Below are positions 24,813 to 33,340 of a stretch of 64,000 nucleotides of DNA, piece after piece. Origin of the DNA: Paracoccaceae bacterium (GTDB lineage Bacteria > Pseudomonadota > Alphaproteobacteria > Rhodobacterales > Rhodobacteraceae); contig JAMWZC010000011.1 of the NCBI GenBank assembly GCA_024304985.1, forward strand, positions 1-64,000, given 5' to 3'. Both the position numbers and the translations under genes were made by a program. Numbering within the stretch: position 1 is the first letter of the stretch; every line of letters starts with the position of its first letter. The notes under the pieces were generated by a model. It was not told where the DNA came from. It saw nothing but the letters and a program-made list of their open reading frames with translations, and made no database searches.

Positions 24813-26201
24813 ATGGGCGGCGTGGCAAACAGGATGGTCGGCCTTCTGCTTTGCGCGATCACGGCTCTGGTCGTGTGCCGGGAATGGGGCGTGGCGGAGT
24901 GGACCCAGCCGGCCAAGCCGGTGCTGGTTCTTGCGCTGGTGGCGATCCTGCTGTTTCAGGTGCGATTGTCCCGCAAGGCGTTTATCGCGGTGGCGGTGCT
25001 GATCAGCGTCGCGTTGGTCGCCACGCACCCGGACTGGCGCGGGATCATCACGCGCGGGCTGGAAACCGCGGCGTTCATCGGGGCCTTTTTCACGGCATTG
25101 TCCACGCTGCGCACGGTGGCGCAGACCTCTCCGGCGATCCAGCGGGCCGGAACCTTTCTGGCCGGTCAGCCCCCCGGCAGACGCTATGCGGCCTTGACGG
25201 TCGGTGGGCAGGCGTTTGCCTTGCTGCTGAACTATGGGTCCTTGCAACTGCTTGGGTCGCTTGCGACGACGAATGCGAATGCCGAACCCAATCTGGAGAT
25301 CCGCGGGCATCGCATAAGGCGGATGCTGCTGGCGATACAGCGGGCCTTCGTGTCGACCTTGCCATGGTCGCCGCTGTCCTTTGCGGTGGCGATCACCATC
25401 AGTGTCATTCCCGAGGCCACCTGGGGCAAGGCATTGGTGCCGGGGCTGGTGACATCGATCCTGCTGGCGGGGATCGGCTGGTCGCTGGACACTTTGTTCA
25501 AGCCGCGGCTGACGATCACGCCGGTCCGCAGCGCGCCGGTGGGGACATGGGGCACGATGTTGCCGCTGGTGCTGTTGCTGGCGGTTCTGCTGGTCGGCGT
25601 GGTGACCCTGAGCACGCTGACGCAGGTTCGGGTGGTGGGGATCGTCGCGGTTCTGGTGCCCTGTATCGCGGTTGTCTGGATGCTGATTCAGCATTGGGAC
25701 GACGCGCCCCTGTCCACCACGGGGACGCGCATCAAGACCTATGTGCTGCAAGAGCTTCCGGGGTATCGCGGGGAGCTGACCTTGCTGATGATGGCGGGAT
25801 TCATCGGGACGGCGGGCGCACAGTTGTTCGCGCCCATGGTGCAGGCGACAGGGTTCGATCTGTCGGCCCTGCCGTCCTGGGTCGTTCTGGTCGCCTTGGT
25901 GTGGATCATCCCGCTGGCCGGGCAGATCGGCATGAACCCGATCCTGGCCGTTACGCTGATTGCGCCGCTGATTCCCGCCGCCGCTGACCTTGGGGTGCAG
26001 CCGACCGCGCTTGTGGTTGCGATCACGGCGGGATGGGCGCTGAGCGGCGCAAGTTCGCCCTTCACGGCGACGACGCTTCTGATCGGTTCCTTTGGCGGTA
26101 TCAGCGCGACCCGCGTCGGGCTGGTCTGGAATGGTGCCTATACGCTGATCTGTGGGGTGGTGTTGTCGATCTGGGTCGTGGCCTTCGCGCATCTGTCCTG
26201 A
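24813..26201 (+). CDS. Integral membrane permease of unknown substrate
   Basis: 462 aa with about 11 to 12 hydrophobic segments. Notable stretches are LLNYGSLQLLGSLA, VSTLPWSPLSFAVAITISVIP, WIIPLAGQIGMNPILAVTLIAPLIP and AGWALSGASSPFTATTLLIGSF. The last one resembles the SxSPF loop of ion-transporter-superfamily permeases. The overall form points to an anion or organic acid transporter related to the IT superfamily, but I cannot name a substrate. The ATG at 24813 follows AGAGGTC. It lies alone between a terminator and the convergent sirtuin gene. Confidence 0.7.
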   Translation: MGGVANRMVGLLLCAITALVVCREWGVAEWTQPAKPVLVLALVAILLFQVRLSRKAFIAVAVLISVALVATHPDWRGIITRGLETAAFIGAFFTALSTLRTVAQTSPAIQRAGTFLAGQPPGRRYAALTVGGQAFALLLNYGSLQLLGSLATTNANAEPNLEIRGHRIRRMLLAIQRAFVSTLPWSPLSFAVAITISVIPEATWGKALVPGLVTSILLAGIGWSLDTLFKPRLTITPVRSAPVGTWGTMLPLVLLLAVLLVGVVTLSTLTQVRVVGIVAVLVPCIAVVWMLIQHWDDAPLSTTGTRIKTYVLQELPGYRGELTLLMMAGFIGTAGAQLFAPMVQATGFDLSALPSWVVLVALVWIIPLAGQIGMNPILAVTLIAPLIPAAADLGVQPTALVVAITAGWALSGASSPFTATTLLIGSFGGISATRVGLVWNGAYTLICGVVLSIWVVAFAHLS

Positions 26202-26245
26202 CCCCACCGGCCTGCGCGGCAGGCGGAGGCCGGCCCTGCGGTTCT

Positions 26246-26938
26246 TCAGCGGTGCAGCAGCCCGTCCACCCAGCGCGGCACCTCGACCGAGGCTTTGCCG
26301 AAGCGCGTCTCGGCGAAGTCCGAGACCACGGCAGAGGGATCAAGGTTGATCTCGACCGTATGGGCCCCGGCGCGGGCGGCATCCTGCACGAAGGCCGCCG
26401 CCGGATAGACCTGCCCCGAGGTGCCGATGGCGGCGAAGATGTCCGCCGCCCGCAGCAGATCCCAGATGTCGTCCATGTGATAGGGCATCTCGCCGAACCA
26501 GACGACATCGGGCCGTGCGGCGGGGGCGGCGCAGGCGGGGCAGGGCTGGCCCGGTGCCATTTCCGGCGGGGCGGTCCAGCGATGATCGCAGGCGGCGCAG
26601 AGCGCCCCCGCCAAGGTGCCATGCATGTGCAACACCCGGACAGAGCCCGCCGCCTCGTGCAGGCCGTCCACGTTCTGCGTCACGATGGTGACCTGACCGG
26701 GATAGTCGCGTTCCAGCCGGGCCAGAGCGTCATGGGCGGCATTGGGACGCGCGGCAGCCGCCTGCACCCGGCGCGCATTGTAGAAGCGATGCACAAGGGC
26801 AGGATCGCGGGCGAAGCCTTCGGGCGTGGCCACATCCTCGATCCGGTGTTGCGCCCAAAGGCCGCCTTCATCGCGAAAGGTGCCAAGCCCGCTTTCCGCC
26901 GATATGCCGGCCCCTGTCAGGATCACGATTTGCTTCAT
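26246..26938 (-). CDS. NAD-dependent protein deacylase, Sir2 family
   Basis: 230 aa, starting MKQIVILTGAGISAESGLGTFRDEGGLW. Class III sirtuin landmarks are present: GAGISAESG for NAD binding, TQNVDGLHEAAG, the catalytic His in LHMHGT, and a zinc-binding set CAACDHRW ... CPAC. The region just after GLGTFRDEGGLW carries HRIEDVATPEGF. In class III (SirT5/CobB-like) sirtuins, residues Y and R of the 'Y-x-x-R' pair (HRFYNARR here) favour desuccinylation as well as deacetylation. The start at 26938 has AAAGGGAAAG upstream. Confidence 0.93.
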   Translation of the reverse strand: MKQIVILTGAGISAESGLGTFRDEGGLWAQHRIEDVATPEGFARDPALVHRFYNARRVQAAAARPNAAHDALARLERDYPGQVTIVTQNVDGLHEAAGSVRVLHMHGTLAGALCAACDHRWTAPPEMAPGQPCPACAAPAARPDVVWFGEMPYHMDDIWDLLRAADIFAAIGTSGQVYPAAAFVQDAARAGAHTVEINLDPSAVVSDFAETRFGKASVEVPRWVDGLLHR

Positions 26939-27134
26939 CTTTCCCTTTCCGTGCACTGTCATGCGCCAGACCCAGAGTAGCCCGCATCCCTATGGGCGCA
27001 AGTCTGATGCGCGGGGTTTCGGCTTTCCTGAAACCCTCTTTCGCGGCTTTGAAAATGGGGCTTTCGGGTCTGTCTTGCCTCTTGCCCGATGTCCGGTTCT
27101 GCCGCCCAATGGCCGCAAGGAAGGAACCTGCGCC

Positions 27135-28442
27135 ATGGCCATGCGACACCTGAAAACCGCCCGCCCCCAGCCGCCTCAGGCGCAGGCCGACACATCCGCG
27201 GTGGTGCGCGATCTGCTGGCGCAGCTGGCCCGCGATGGCGAGGCGGCGGCCCGCGATCTGGCCTGCCGGATGGACGGCTGGGACGGCCCGATCGTGGTGG
27301 ACCCCGACACGGTGGCCCGCCTCAGCGCGACTGTGCCGCAGGCGTTGCGCGACGATATCGCTTGGGCGCATGAGAATATCCGCCGCTTTGCCGAGGCGCA
27401 GCGCGCCACCTGCACCGACATGCAGGTGGATCTGCGCCCCGGTCTGACCGCAGGGCAACGCTATATCCCGCTGGCCGTGGCCGGGGCCTATGTGCCGGGT
27501 GGACGCTATGCCCATATCGCCAGCGCGCTGATGACGATCACCACGGCCAAGGTGGCAGGCGTGGCCCATGTCACCGCCGCCTCGCCGCCGCGGGCGGGGC
27601 AGGGCATCCCGGCGCCGATCCTTTATGCGATGGATCTGGCGGGGGCGGATCACATCCTTGCTTTGGGCGGTGTGCAGGCCGTGGCGGCCATGGCGCAGGG
27701 GATGTTCGGTGCGCGTGCGGCGGACATCATTGTCGGTCCCGGCAATCAATATGTGGCCGAGGCCAAGCGCCAGATTTTCGGACCCGTGGGGATCGACATG
27801 TTCGCGGGACCGACCGATTCCATGGTACTGGCCGATGACAGCGCCGATCCCGAACTGGTGGCGCTGGATCTGGTCAGTCAGGCGGAACATGGGGCGAACT
27901 CTCCGGTCTGGCTGGTGACGACCAGTGCGGCACTTGCCGAGGCGGTGATGGCGCGGGTGCCGGGCTGTCTGGCCCATCTGCCCGAACCCAACCGCAGCGC
28001 CGCAACGACCGCCTGGGCCGAACTGGCCGAGGTGATCCTGTGCGACACGCCCGAGGCGATGGCCGTGGTCGCGGACCGGATCGGACCCGAGCATCTGCAT
28101 GTGCAGGCGCGGGACCTTGGATGGTGGCAGTCCCGGTTGCGCGCTTATGGATCGCTGTTTCTGGGCGAAGACACCACTGTGGCCTTTGGCGACAAGGCGG
28201 CGGGGCCGAACCATGTGCTGCCCACTTCGGGGGCGGCGCGGTATACGGGGGGACTGTCGGTGCACAAGTTCCTCAAATGCGTGACATGGCAGCAGGTCAG
28301 CGGTGCGGCCTTGCCCGATCTGGCGCGCGTCACCGCCCATATCAGCCGCATCGAGGGGATGGAGGGCCATGCCCGCGCCGCGCAGATCCGGCTGGACAAA
28401 TGCGATGCCATGTCCAGACTAGCGACACCCAGGACAGGATGA
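27135..28442 (+). CDS. Histidinol dehydrogenase family protein, non-canonical paralogue
   Basis: 435 aa from ATG 27135 (MAMRHLKTARPQPPQ) with AAGGAAGGA upstream. The HisD fold is clear: GRYAHIASALMTITTAKVAGV, NQYVAEAKRQIFGPVGIDMFAGPTDSMVLAD, AEHGANSPVWL and EHLHVQA. The C-terminal active-site region reads GPNHVLPTSGAARYTGGLSVHKFLKCVTWQQV, with YTGG...KFLK where biosynthetic HisD usually has (F/Y)SSGLS-V-(Y/D)DF. This is the pattern of HisD-like dehydrogenases such as HpsN (sulfopropanediol dehydrogenase) that occur as extra copies in Rhodobacterales. It has no histidine genes nearby but stands in front of an aspartate racemase. A zinc- and NAD-dependent alcohol dehydrogenase is likely; the substrate is unknown. 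Confidence 0.85.
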   Translation: MAMRHLKTARPQPPQAQADTSAVVRDLLAQLARDGEAAARDLACRMDGWDGPIVVDPDTVARLSATVPQALRDDIAWAHENIRRFAEAQRATCTDMQVDLRPGLTAGQRYIPLAVAGAYVPGGRYAHIASALMTITTAKVAGVAHVTAASPPRAGQGIPAPILYAMDLAGADHILALGGVQAVAAMAQGMFGARAADIIVGPGNQYVAEAKRQIFGPVGIDMFAGPTDSMVLADDSADPELVALDLVSQAEHGANSPVWLVTTSAALAEAVMARVPGCLAHLPEPNRSAATTAWAELAEVILCDTPEAMAVVADRIGPEHLHVQARDLGWWQSRLRAYGSLFLGEDTTVAFGDKAAGPNHVLPTSGAARYTGGLSVHKFLKCVTWQQVSGAALPDLARVTAHISRIEGMEGHARAAQIRLDKCDAMSRLATPRTG

Positions 28443-28451
28443 GACATGACG

Positions 28452-28549
28452 CTTGCGACACTTCCCCGCGCCCGCGACCAGCGAGATGAGGTGGCCGGAC
28501 CCCACCCGGTCCGGCAATGGTATTCAGGGGCTGAAAGGTGTGTCGCAAG
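28452..28549. repeat. Nested inverted repeat between the HisD-like and racemase genes
   Basis: An outer pair CTTGCGACAC (28452-28461) and GTGTCGCAAG (28540-28549) encloses an inner hairpin GCCGGACC (28494-28501) and GGTCCGGC (28508-28515). The whole 125-bp gap between the two genes thus folds symmetrically. The inner hairpin may attenuate or terminate; the outer pair is unusual. Confidence 0.5.
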
Positions 28550-28567
28550 GCTGCGGGTGAGCCTGTC

Positions 28568-29278
28568 ATGATGCGGCGGGTCGGTATTCTGGGTGGCATG
28601 GGGCCCGAGGCGACGATTCTCATGATGCAGAAATGCATGGGTGTTGTGGCGCGTGCTGCCAACGGCCCGCTGGATGATGCGGATCATATCCCCCTGATCG
28701 TGCATCAGAACCCGCAGGTGCCCAGCCGCATCGCGCGGCTGATCGAAGGGCGCGGACCGGACCCGGCCCCTGTTCTGGCGCAGATGGCGCGGGATCTGGC
28801 GGCGGCTGGGGCGCAGGCGCTGGCCATGCCCTGCAATACGGCGCATCACTATGCGGGCGCGATCCGCGCGGCGACCGACCTGTCATTCCTCGACATGATC
28901 ACGGCGAGTGCCGATCACCTTGTCCGCGCAGGCGTGACCCGGCCGGGAATGCTTGCCTCGCCGGCCACACGGATGGCGGCTGTCTTTGATGCGGCCTTTG
29001 CCGCGCGTGGCCTAGCCCCGGTCTGGCTTGAGGATGAAGCACCGCTTCTGGCCCTGATCCGGGCGGTCAAGGCGGGGCAGCCTGTCGCCGCATTGGGCCC
29101 GGACATGGCGGCGCTGGCCGGGGCAGCCCGCGCGCAAGGGGCGGATCACCTGCTGGTGGCCTGCACCGAACTGTCGCTGCTGACCCATGCGCTGCCCGGA
29201 GATCTGCCCTGGACGGACAGTCTGGACTGTCTGACGGCCTGCATCGCGGATTTTGCACGCGCGCCCGATGGCGGATGA
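28568..29278 (+). CDS. Aspartate/glutamate racemase family protein
   Basis: 236 aa, starting MMRRVGILGGMGPEATILMM. Asp/Glu racemases use two catalytic cysteines, seen here in MPCNTAHHY (N-terminal half) and ACTELSLL (C-terminal half). The protein is PLP-independent and likely racemises L-aspartate or a related amino acid. It is in the same direction as the HisD-like gene but separated by the nested inverted repeat. ATG 28568 is followed in frame by another at 28571. Confidence 0.88.
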   Translation: MMRRVGILGGMGPEATILMMQKCMGVVARAANGPLDDADHIPLIVHQNPQVPSRIARLIEGRGPDPAPVLAQMARDLAAAGAQALAMPCNTAHHYAGAIRAATDLSFLDMITASADHLVRAGVTRPGMLASPATRMAAVFDAAFAARGLAPVWLEDEAPLLALIRAVKAGQPVAALGPDMAALAGAARAQGADHLLVACTELSLLTHALPGDLPWTDSLDCLTACIADFARAPDGG

Positions 29279-29305
29279 GCCTCTGCGGGACCAGTCTTGC
29301 GTGAT

Positions 29306-29411
29306 GGATATTTGAGGCAAGAAGAAACAGGGTCTGCCGTTTCTTCTTGCGGGAAATATCCTCGGGGGGGCGTCGAACAACGTTCGACGTGGGGGGCGGA
29401 CAGCCCCCCGT
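29306..29411. terminator. Bidirectional terminator region built from the dispersed motif and two hairpins
   Basis: The gap between the convergent racemase and 107-aa genes holds three inverted repeats. First, two opposed copies of the dispersed motif (29306-29327 and 29340-29361), each with GGATATTT at one end and CAAGAAGAAA at the other, form a stem of about 20 bp. Second, CGTCGAAC-AAC-GTTCGACG at about 29369-29387. Third, GGGGGGC and GCCCCCC at about 29393-29411. Convergent gene ends make termination in both directions the simplest reading. Confidence 0.55.
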
Positions 29412-29420
29412 CGTGACGGA

Positions 29421-29744
29421 TCAGCTGCACATGGCGGCGGCTGTCTCGCCGAAGGCGCGGTATTTGCGCCAGAACGTCTCGTGATTGCGGTTGTCCGACT
29501 GGCGGATATCCTGTGCCATCTGCGGATCGCGGAAGAACTTGGCCGCCATCCGCTGATCGCTGCGCGACAGGGTCTGATCGGCGACCTGCTGGATGCAGGC
29601 GCACAGGCGCGGCGAACGGGCCCTGCGATCCGAAGCCATGCAGGCGCGGTCAATCGGTCCGGCCATGGCCATCGAGGGGGTCATGATGACCGTCACAGGG
29701 GTAAGGGCCACGGCCATCACGACCGCCATCAGAAACTGCTTCAT
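29421..29744 (-). CDS. Conserved periplasmic protein with a CACIQ motif
   Basis: 107 aa. A signal peptide (MKQFLMAVVMAVALTPVTVIMTPSMAMA) is followed by GPIDRACMASDRRARSPRLCACIQQVADQTLSRSDQRMAAKFFRDP and a C-terminal Cys. The pattern 'CM.SDR..S..LC.CIQ..AD..L....R..A..F..P' recurs in Rhodobacterales exported proteins of unknown function. The four cysteines (two spaced CxC) probably form disulfides in the periplasm. The start at 29744 was chosen for the signal peptide; a longer in-frame extension lacks one. Confidence 0.7.
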   Translation of the reverse strand: MKQFLMAVVMAVALTPVTVIMTPSMAMAGPIDRACMASDRRARSPRLCACIQQVADQTLSRSDQRMAAKFFRDPQMAQDIRQSDNRNHETFWRKYRAFGETAAAMCS

Positions 29745-30238
29745 TCCACGCCTCTTGTCTGAAAACCGCTGCCCCGGCCTTTGCGGCCATGTTGCGCGCG
29801 GCGCATCTGCTCTGGCGCGACTATGCCGCAGGACAGAGGCCATTTCAATTGGCTTGCATGGCCTGCGGCACCCAGACGCGGGATCTATCCTCCCTCGGAG
29901 GGCGATGCTGCCGCCATGGATACCCTGACGCGTTTGAGAACCTGTGGCACCATCCCGCCCTTGTCAGGAGGCGTCACGGTAATCGTGATGTCATCTCAAG
30001 CCCCGGATTGGGCAGGTTGCCGGTGATGTCGAGACAGGCCACGACGCCCTTTCTGCGGCGCTCCAAAACATGAACTGGTTCACGCGGCCCCCGCAGCTTG
30101 ACGCGCGCAGGGCAAGCCCCGTGTTGGTGGCCCGAGGCCCCTGGTCGGTCAAGACATTTCCGCTGCGGTTTTCCGTGGTCGCAACGCCCCCCTCAAGCCA
30201 CCTTGACCAAAGGCCGTTTCCCCATCATATCCCCCTGC
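29745..30238. other. Intergenic stretch before lepA, no confident gene
   Basis: 494 bp between the 107-aa exported protein gene (minus) and lepA (plus). A 94-codon open frame (29789-30073) contains FQLACMACGTQTRDLSSLGGRCC, a Cys-rich stretch, but it has no ribosome-binding site and no family resemblance I can name. Around 29888-29910 a small CCTCC-GGAGG hairpin is present. I could not fit a tRNA or a known riboswitch. Part of it presumably carries the lepA promoter. Confidence 0.3.
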
Positions 30239-32038
30239 ATGACAGAGCTTTCGCGCATTCGCAATTTCTCCATCGTTGCCCATATCGACCACGGGAAATC
30301 CACCCTGGCCGACCGGCTGATCCAATCCACCGGCACCGTGCAGGACCGGGACATGAAGGAACAGCTGCTCGACAGCATGGATATCGAACGTGAGCGCGGG
30401 ATCACGATCAAGGCCAACACCGTGCGCATCGACTATAAGGCCGATGACGGGCAGACCTATGTGCTGAACCTGATCGACACGCCCGGTCACGTCGACTTTG
30501 CCTATGAGGTGAGCCGGTCGATGCGCGCCGTGGAAGGTTCGCTTCTGGTGGTGGACAGTACCCAAGGGGTCGAGGCGCAGACGCTGGCCAATGTCTATCA
30601 CGCGCTGGACGCGGATCATGAGATCGTGCCGGTGCTGAACAAGATCGACCTGCCCGCGGCCGATTGTGACCGCGTGGCCGCGCAGATCGAGGATGTGATC
30701 GGCATCGACGCCTCGGACGCGATCCGGGTCAGCGCCAAGACCGGCATCGGCATCCATGAGACGCTGGAGGCCATCGTCAAGCGCCTGCCCGCGCCCAAAG
30801 GGGACCGCAATGCCCCGCTGACCGCCATGCTGGTGGACAGCTGGTATGACGCCTATCTGGGCGTGGTCGTGCTGGTGCGGATCATGGACGGGGTGCTGAA
30901 GAAGGGCGACCGGATCACGATGATGCAGAACGGGTCGGTCCATCAGGTGGACCGGATCGGCGTGTTCCGCCCGCAGATGCAGAATGTCGATCAGCTTGGA
31001 CCCGGCGAGATCGGTTTTATCACCGCCCAGATCAAGCAGGTCCGCGACACCCGTGTGGGTGACACGATCACCCATGAAAAGAAGGGCGCGACCAAGGCTT
31101 TGCCCGGCTTCAAGCCGTCGCAGCCCGTGGTGTTCTGCGGCCTGTTCCCGGTGGACAGTTCCGAGTTCGAGGATCTGCGGGATGCCATCGAGAAGCTGGC
31201 GCTGAACGATGCGTCATTCACCTATGAGATGGAAACATCGGCCGCACTTGGGTTCGGCTTCCGCTGCGGTTTTCTGGGACTGTTGCACCTTGAGGTGATC
31301 CGCGACCGGATCGAGCGGGAATATGACATCGACCTGATCACCACCGCGCCCTCGGTGATCTATCACGTCTATCTGCGTGACGGCACGATGAAGGAATTGC
31401 ACAACCCCGCCGACATGCCCGACCTGACCTATGTCGATCATCTGGAAGAGCCGCGCATCAAGGCAACGATCCTTGTGCCCGATGATTATCTGGGTGACGT
31501 GCTCAAGCTGTGTCAGGACCGGCGCGGCGTGCAGATGGATCTGACCTATGCGGGCAGCCGGGCGATGGTCGTCTATGACCTGCCGCTGAACGAGGTTGTG
31601 TTCGACTTCTACGACCGTCTGAAATCGGTGACCAAGGGTTATGCCAGTTTCGACTATCAGCTGACCGGCTATCAGGAAGACAATCTGGTCAAGATGTCGA
31701 TTCTGGTGAATGACGAGCCGGTGGATGCGCTGTCGATCATGGTGCATCGCGAGCGGGCCGAGATGCGGGGCCGGTCGATGGTGGAAAAGCTGAAAGAGCT
31801 GATCCCCCGCCACATGTTCAAGATCCCGATTCAGGCGGCCATCGGCGGCAAGGTCATCGCGCGCGAAACGCTGGCGGCCCTGCGCAAGGACGTGACCGCG
31901 AAATGCTATGGCGGCGATGCGACGCGCAAACGCAAGCTGTTGGACAAGCAGAAGGCGGGCAAGAAGAAGATGCGGCAGTTCGGCAAGGTCGAGATCCCGC
32001 AGCAGGCCTTCATCAACGCGCTGAAGATGGACACGTAA
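30239..32038 (+). CDS. lepA: Elongation factor 4 (LepA)
   Basis: 599 aa GTPase, the normal length. It back-translocates or remodels stalled ribosomes and is non-essential in most bacteria. G1 is AHIDHGKST, the switch region is [10 protein letters not shown]3 is DTPGH, G4 is NKID. The LepA-specific C-terminal domain ends [44 protein letters not shown]. The ATG at 30239 ([19 protein letters not shown]) is the family start; an in-frame extension of 47 residues upstream was rejected. The last five codons and stop are copied 130 bp downstream within the repeat array. Confidence 0.96.
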   Translation: MTELSRIRNFSIVAHIDHGKSTLADRLIQSTGTVQDRDMKEQLLDSMDIERERGITIKANTVRIDYKADDGQTYVLNLIDTPGHVDFAYEVSRSMRAVEGSLLVVDSTQGVEAQTLANVYHALDADHEIVPVLNKIDLPAADCDRVAAQIEDVIGIDASDAIRVSAKTGIGIHETLEAIVKRLPAPKGDRNAPLTAMLVDSWYDAYLGVVVLVRIMDGVLKKGDRITMMQNGSVHQVDRIGVFRPQMQNVDQLGPGEIGFITAQIKQVRDTRVGDTITHEKKGATKALPGFKPSQPVVFCGLFPVDSSEFEDLRDAIEKLALNDASFTYEMETSAALGFGFRCGFLGLLHLEVIRDRIEREYDIDLITTAPSVIYHVYLRDGTMKELHNPADMPDLTYVDHLEEPRIKATILVPDDYLGDVLKLCQDRRGVQMDLTYAGSRAMVVYDLPLNEVVFDFYDRLKSVTKGYASFDYQLTGYQEDNLVKMSILVNDEPVDALSIMVHRERAEMRGRSMVEKLKELIPRHMFKIPIQAAIGGKVIARETLAALRKDVTAKCYGGDATRKRKLLDKQKAGKKKMRQFGKVEIPQQAFINALKMDT

Positions 32039-32379
32039 GAAGGGCGGGGCAGGGGTGTCCTTGCCCTTTGCAGCGCGGTAGGGTGCGTGTTTACACGCAC
32101 CGTTTGTTGATGCGGGGCGTGGTGCGTGCAAGCACGCACCCTACAGTTCGTTGAAGATGGACACGTAAGAGGGGCGGGGCAGGAGTGTCCTTGCCCTTTG
32201 CAGCGCGGTAGGGCGGGTGTTCACACGCAGAGTTTGTTGATGCGGGGCGTGGTGCGTGCAAGCACGCACCCTACAGACCGCCGCATGACGTGGCGACGCG
32301 TCACAGCGCGGTAGGGCGGGTGTTCACACGCAAAGTTTGTTGATGCGGGGCGCGGTGCGTGCAAGCACGCACCCTACAG
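32022..32379. repeat. Repeat array after lepA: three 76-bp MITE-like units, two of them within 125-bp direct repeats
   Basis: A 76-bp unit occurs at 32071-32146, 32201-32276 and 32304-32379. In the first copy the ends are inverted repeats, GTAGGGTGCGTG (32078-32089) and CACGCACCCTAC (32133-32144). An inner palindrome GGTGCGTGC-AA-GCACGCACC lies at the right end. The first two copies belong to larger 125-bp direct repeats (32022-32146 and 32152-32276, period 130 bp). These also include the last 14 coding bases of lepA plus its stop, so a second 'KMDT-stop' appears at 32153-32168. The unit resembles the short GTAGGGTGCG-type palindromic repeats found in many bacterial genomes. No ORF of transposase type is present. 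Confidence 0.8.
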
Positions 32380-32455
32380 CTGAGCCATCATGTCGCTTGG
32401 CGGCGGCGTGGCTCTGTCGTATTCTGCGCCTCGCATGTGACATCGGAGGTGCATC

Positions 32456-32956
32456 ATGCCGACCCCCATTCCCACCGCCTATTCCCGCCTTCAGATCCGG
32501 CTGCACTGGTTGGTCTTCGTGCTGCTGGCCCTGCAATACATCCTGCATGAACCGATCACCGAAGCCTTCGACATGGTTGAGGATGGTCTGACGCCCGCAT
32601 TCTCGCCGCTGGTCGCCGCCCATGTGTTCGGCGGTTTCCTGATCTTCGTGCTGGTGGCGGCGCGGATCTATATTCGCAAGGAACGCGGAGTGCCGCCTTT
32701 GCCGGAGACAGACCCGCCGCTGCAACGCATGGCGGCGCATGTCACGCATTACAGCCTTTACACGCTGATGATCGCCATGCCCGTCAGCGGTGCGGTTGCG
32801 TGGTTTCGCGGCAACGAGGCCGCCGCCGAAGCGCATGAGGTGATGCGTGCGATCCTGCTGGCGTTGATCGCGCTGCATGTCGTGGGGGCGCTCTATCACC
32901 AGTTTGTCGTGAAGGACGGCTTGATGCAGCGCATGCGCCGCGGTGATCCCGTCTGA
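32456..32956 (+). CDS. Cytochrome b561 family protein
   Basis: 166 aa with four transmembrane helices (LHWLVFVLLALQYILHE, LVAAHVFGGFLIFVLVAARIYI, HYSLYTLMIAMPVSGAVAWF, ILLALIALHVVGALYHQFV). Haem b ligands are likely H17 in RLHW, H55 in VAAHVFGG and H155-type HVVGALYHQ. It resembles the E. coli YceJ/CybB group that oxidises ubiquinol or superoxide. The ATG at 32456 has GGAGG upstream. The upstream region is the repeat array, so its promoter must lie in or after the last repeat. Confidence 0.87.
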   Translation: MPTPIPTAYSRLQIRLHWLVFVLLALQYILHEPITEAFDMVEDGLTPAFSPLVAAHVFGGFLIFVLVAARIYIRKERGVPPLPETDPPLQRMAAHVTHYSLYTLMIAMPVSGAVAWFRGNEAAAEAHEVMRAILLALIALHVVGALYHQFVVKDGLMQRMRRGDPV

Positions 32957-32966
32957 CACAGATCAA
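32953..32966. promoter_or_regulatory. Weak FNR-like half-site box
   Basis: CTGAC-ACAG-ATCAA matches TTGAT-N4-ATCAA at 8 of 10 positions, 63 bp before the small membrane protein gene. Like the box at 15758 it is followed by AAGG(T/C)GCGC. A weak candidate. Confidence 0.3.
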
Positions 32967-33028
32967 GGTGCGCCTCTGCGCAGTGGCTTAGACTCAGGGC
33001 ACATCAACGCCGCATCGGAGGCCGCATC

Positions 33029-33214
33029 ATGCTGAGACTGGGATTCGTTCTTCACCTGTTCATCGGCTCGACCCTTGCGGGGATCGGGGTGATCGCGGCG
33101 CTGGTGACGGGATATGACACGCTCTATCCGATCCTGATCGCGGCGCTTATCGGGTTTCTTGTGGCCTTTCCGGTCACCTGGGCGGTGGCGCGGGCGCTTT
33201 ACGACAGGGCTTGA
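33029..33214 (+). CDS. Small two-helix membrane protein ('CTP synthetase'-type misannotation)
   Basis: 61 aa with two hydrophobic segments (VLHLFIGSTLAGIGVIAALVTG and PILIAALIGFLVAFPVTWAVA) and a basic start (MLRLG). The same small protein occurs widely in Rhodobacterales and is often mislabelled as CTP synthetase in databases, though it has no relation to PyrG. Role unknown. A terminator follows at 33303. Confidence 0.65.
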   Translation: MLRLGFVLHLFIGSTLAGIGVIAALVTGYDTLYPILIAALIGFLVAFPVTWAVARALYDRA

Positions 33215-33302
33215 GGTTCGCGGATCCTGCCCTTCGGGGCAGGCGGGACGGTGGCGGTGCGAGGGAGGGGTCCCCGTTGGGGCCGCAACCGTTCCGAAAA
33301 CG

Positions 33303-33336
33303 GGCAGGGAGGGTCTTTTGCCCTTCCTGCCTTTTT
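33303..33336 (+). terminator. Intrinsic terminator, plus strand
   Basis: GGCAGGGAGGG (33303-33313) pairs with CCCTTCCTGCC across a short loop, followed by TTTTT. It closes the cytochrome b561/small membrane protein unit and lies 5 bp from the end of the convergent esterase gene. Confidence 0.7.
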
Positions 33337-33340
33337 CATG

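Noticed and set aside
24501-26207. 568-codon minus-strand frame opposite the permease gene
   Set aside because: Gln/Arg/His-rich antisense shadow without family resemblance; the plus-strand permease has clear membrane helices.
29789-30073. 94-codon frame before lepA as a real gene
   Set aside because: No ribosome-binding site and no recognisable family; kept only as part of the intergenic note.
32041-32314. Short frames inside the repeat array after lepA, including VRASTHPT-like repeats
   Set aside because: They follow the repeat units in any frame and have no start signals; the repeat structure explains them.
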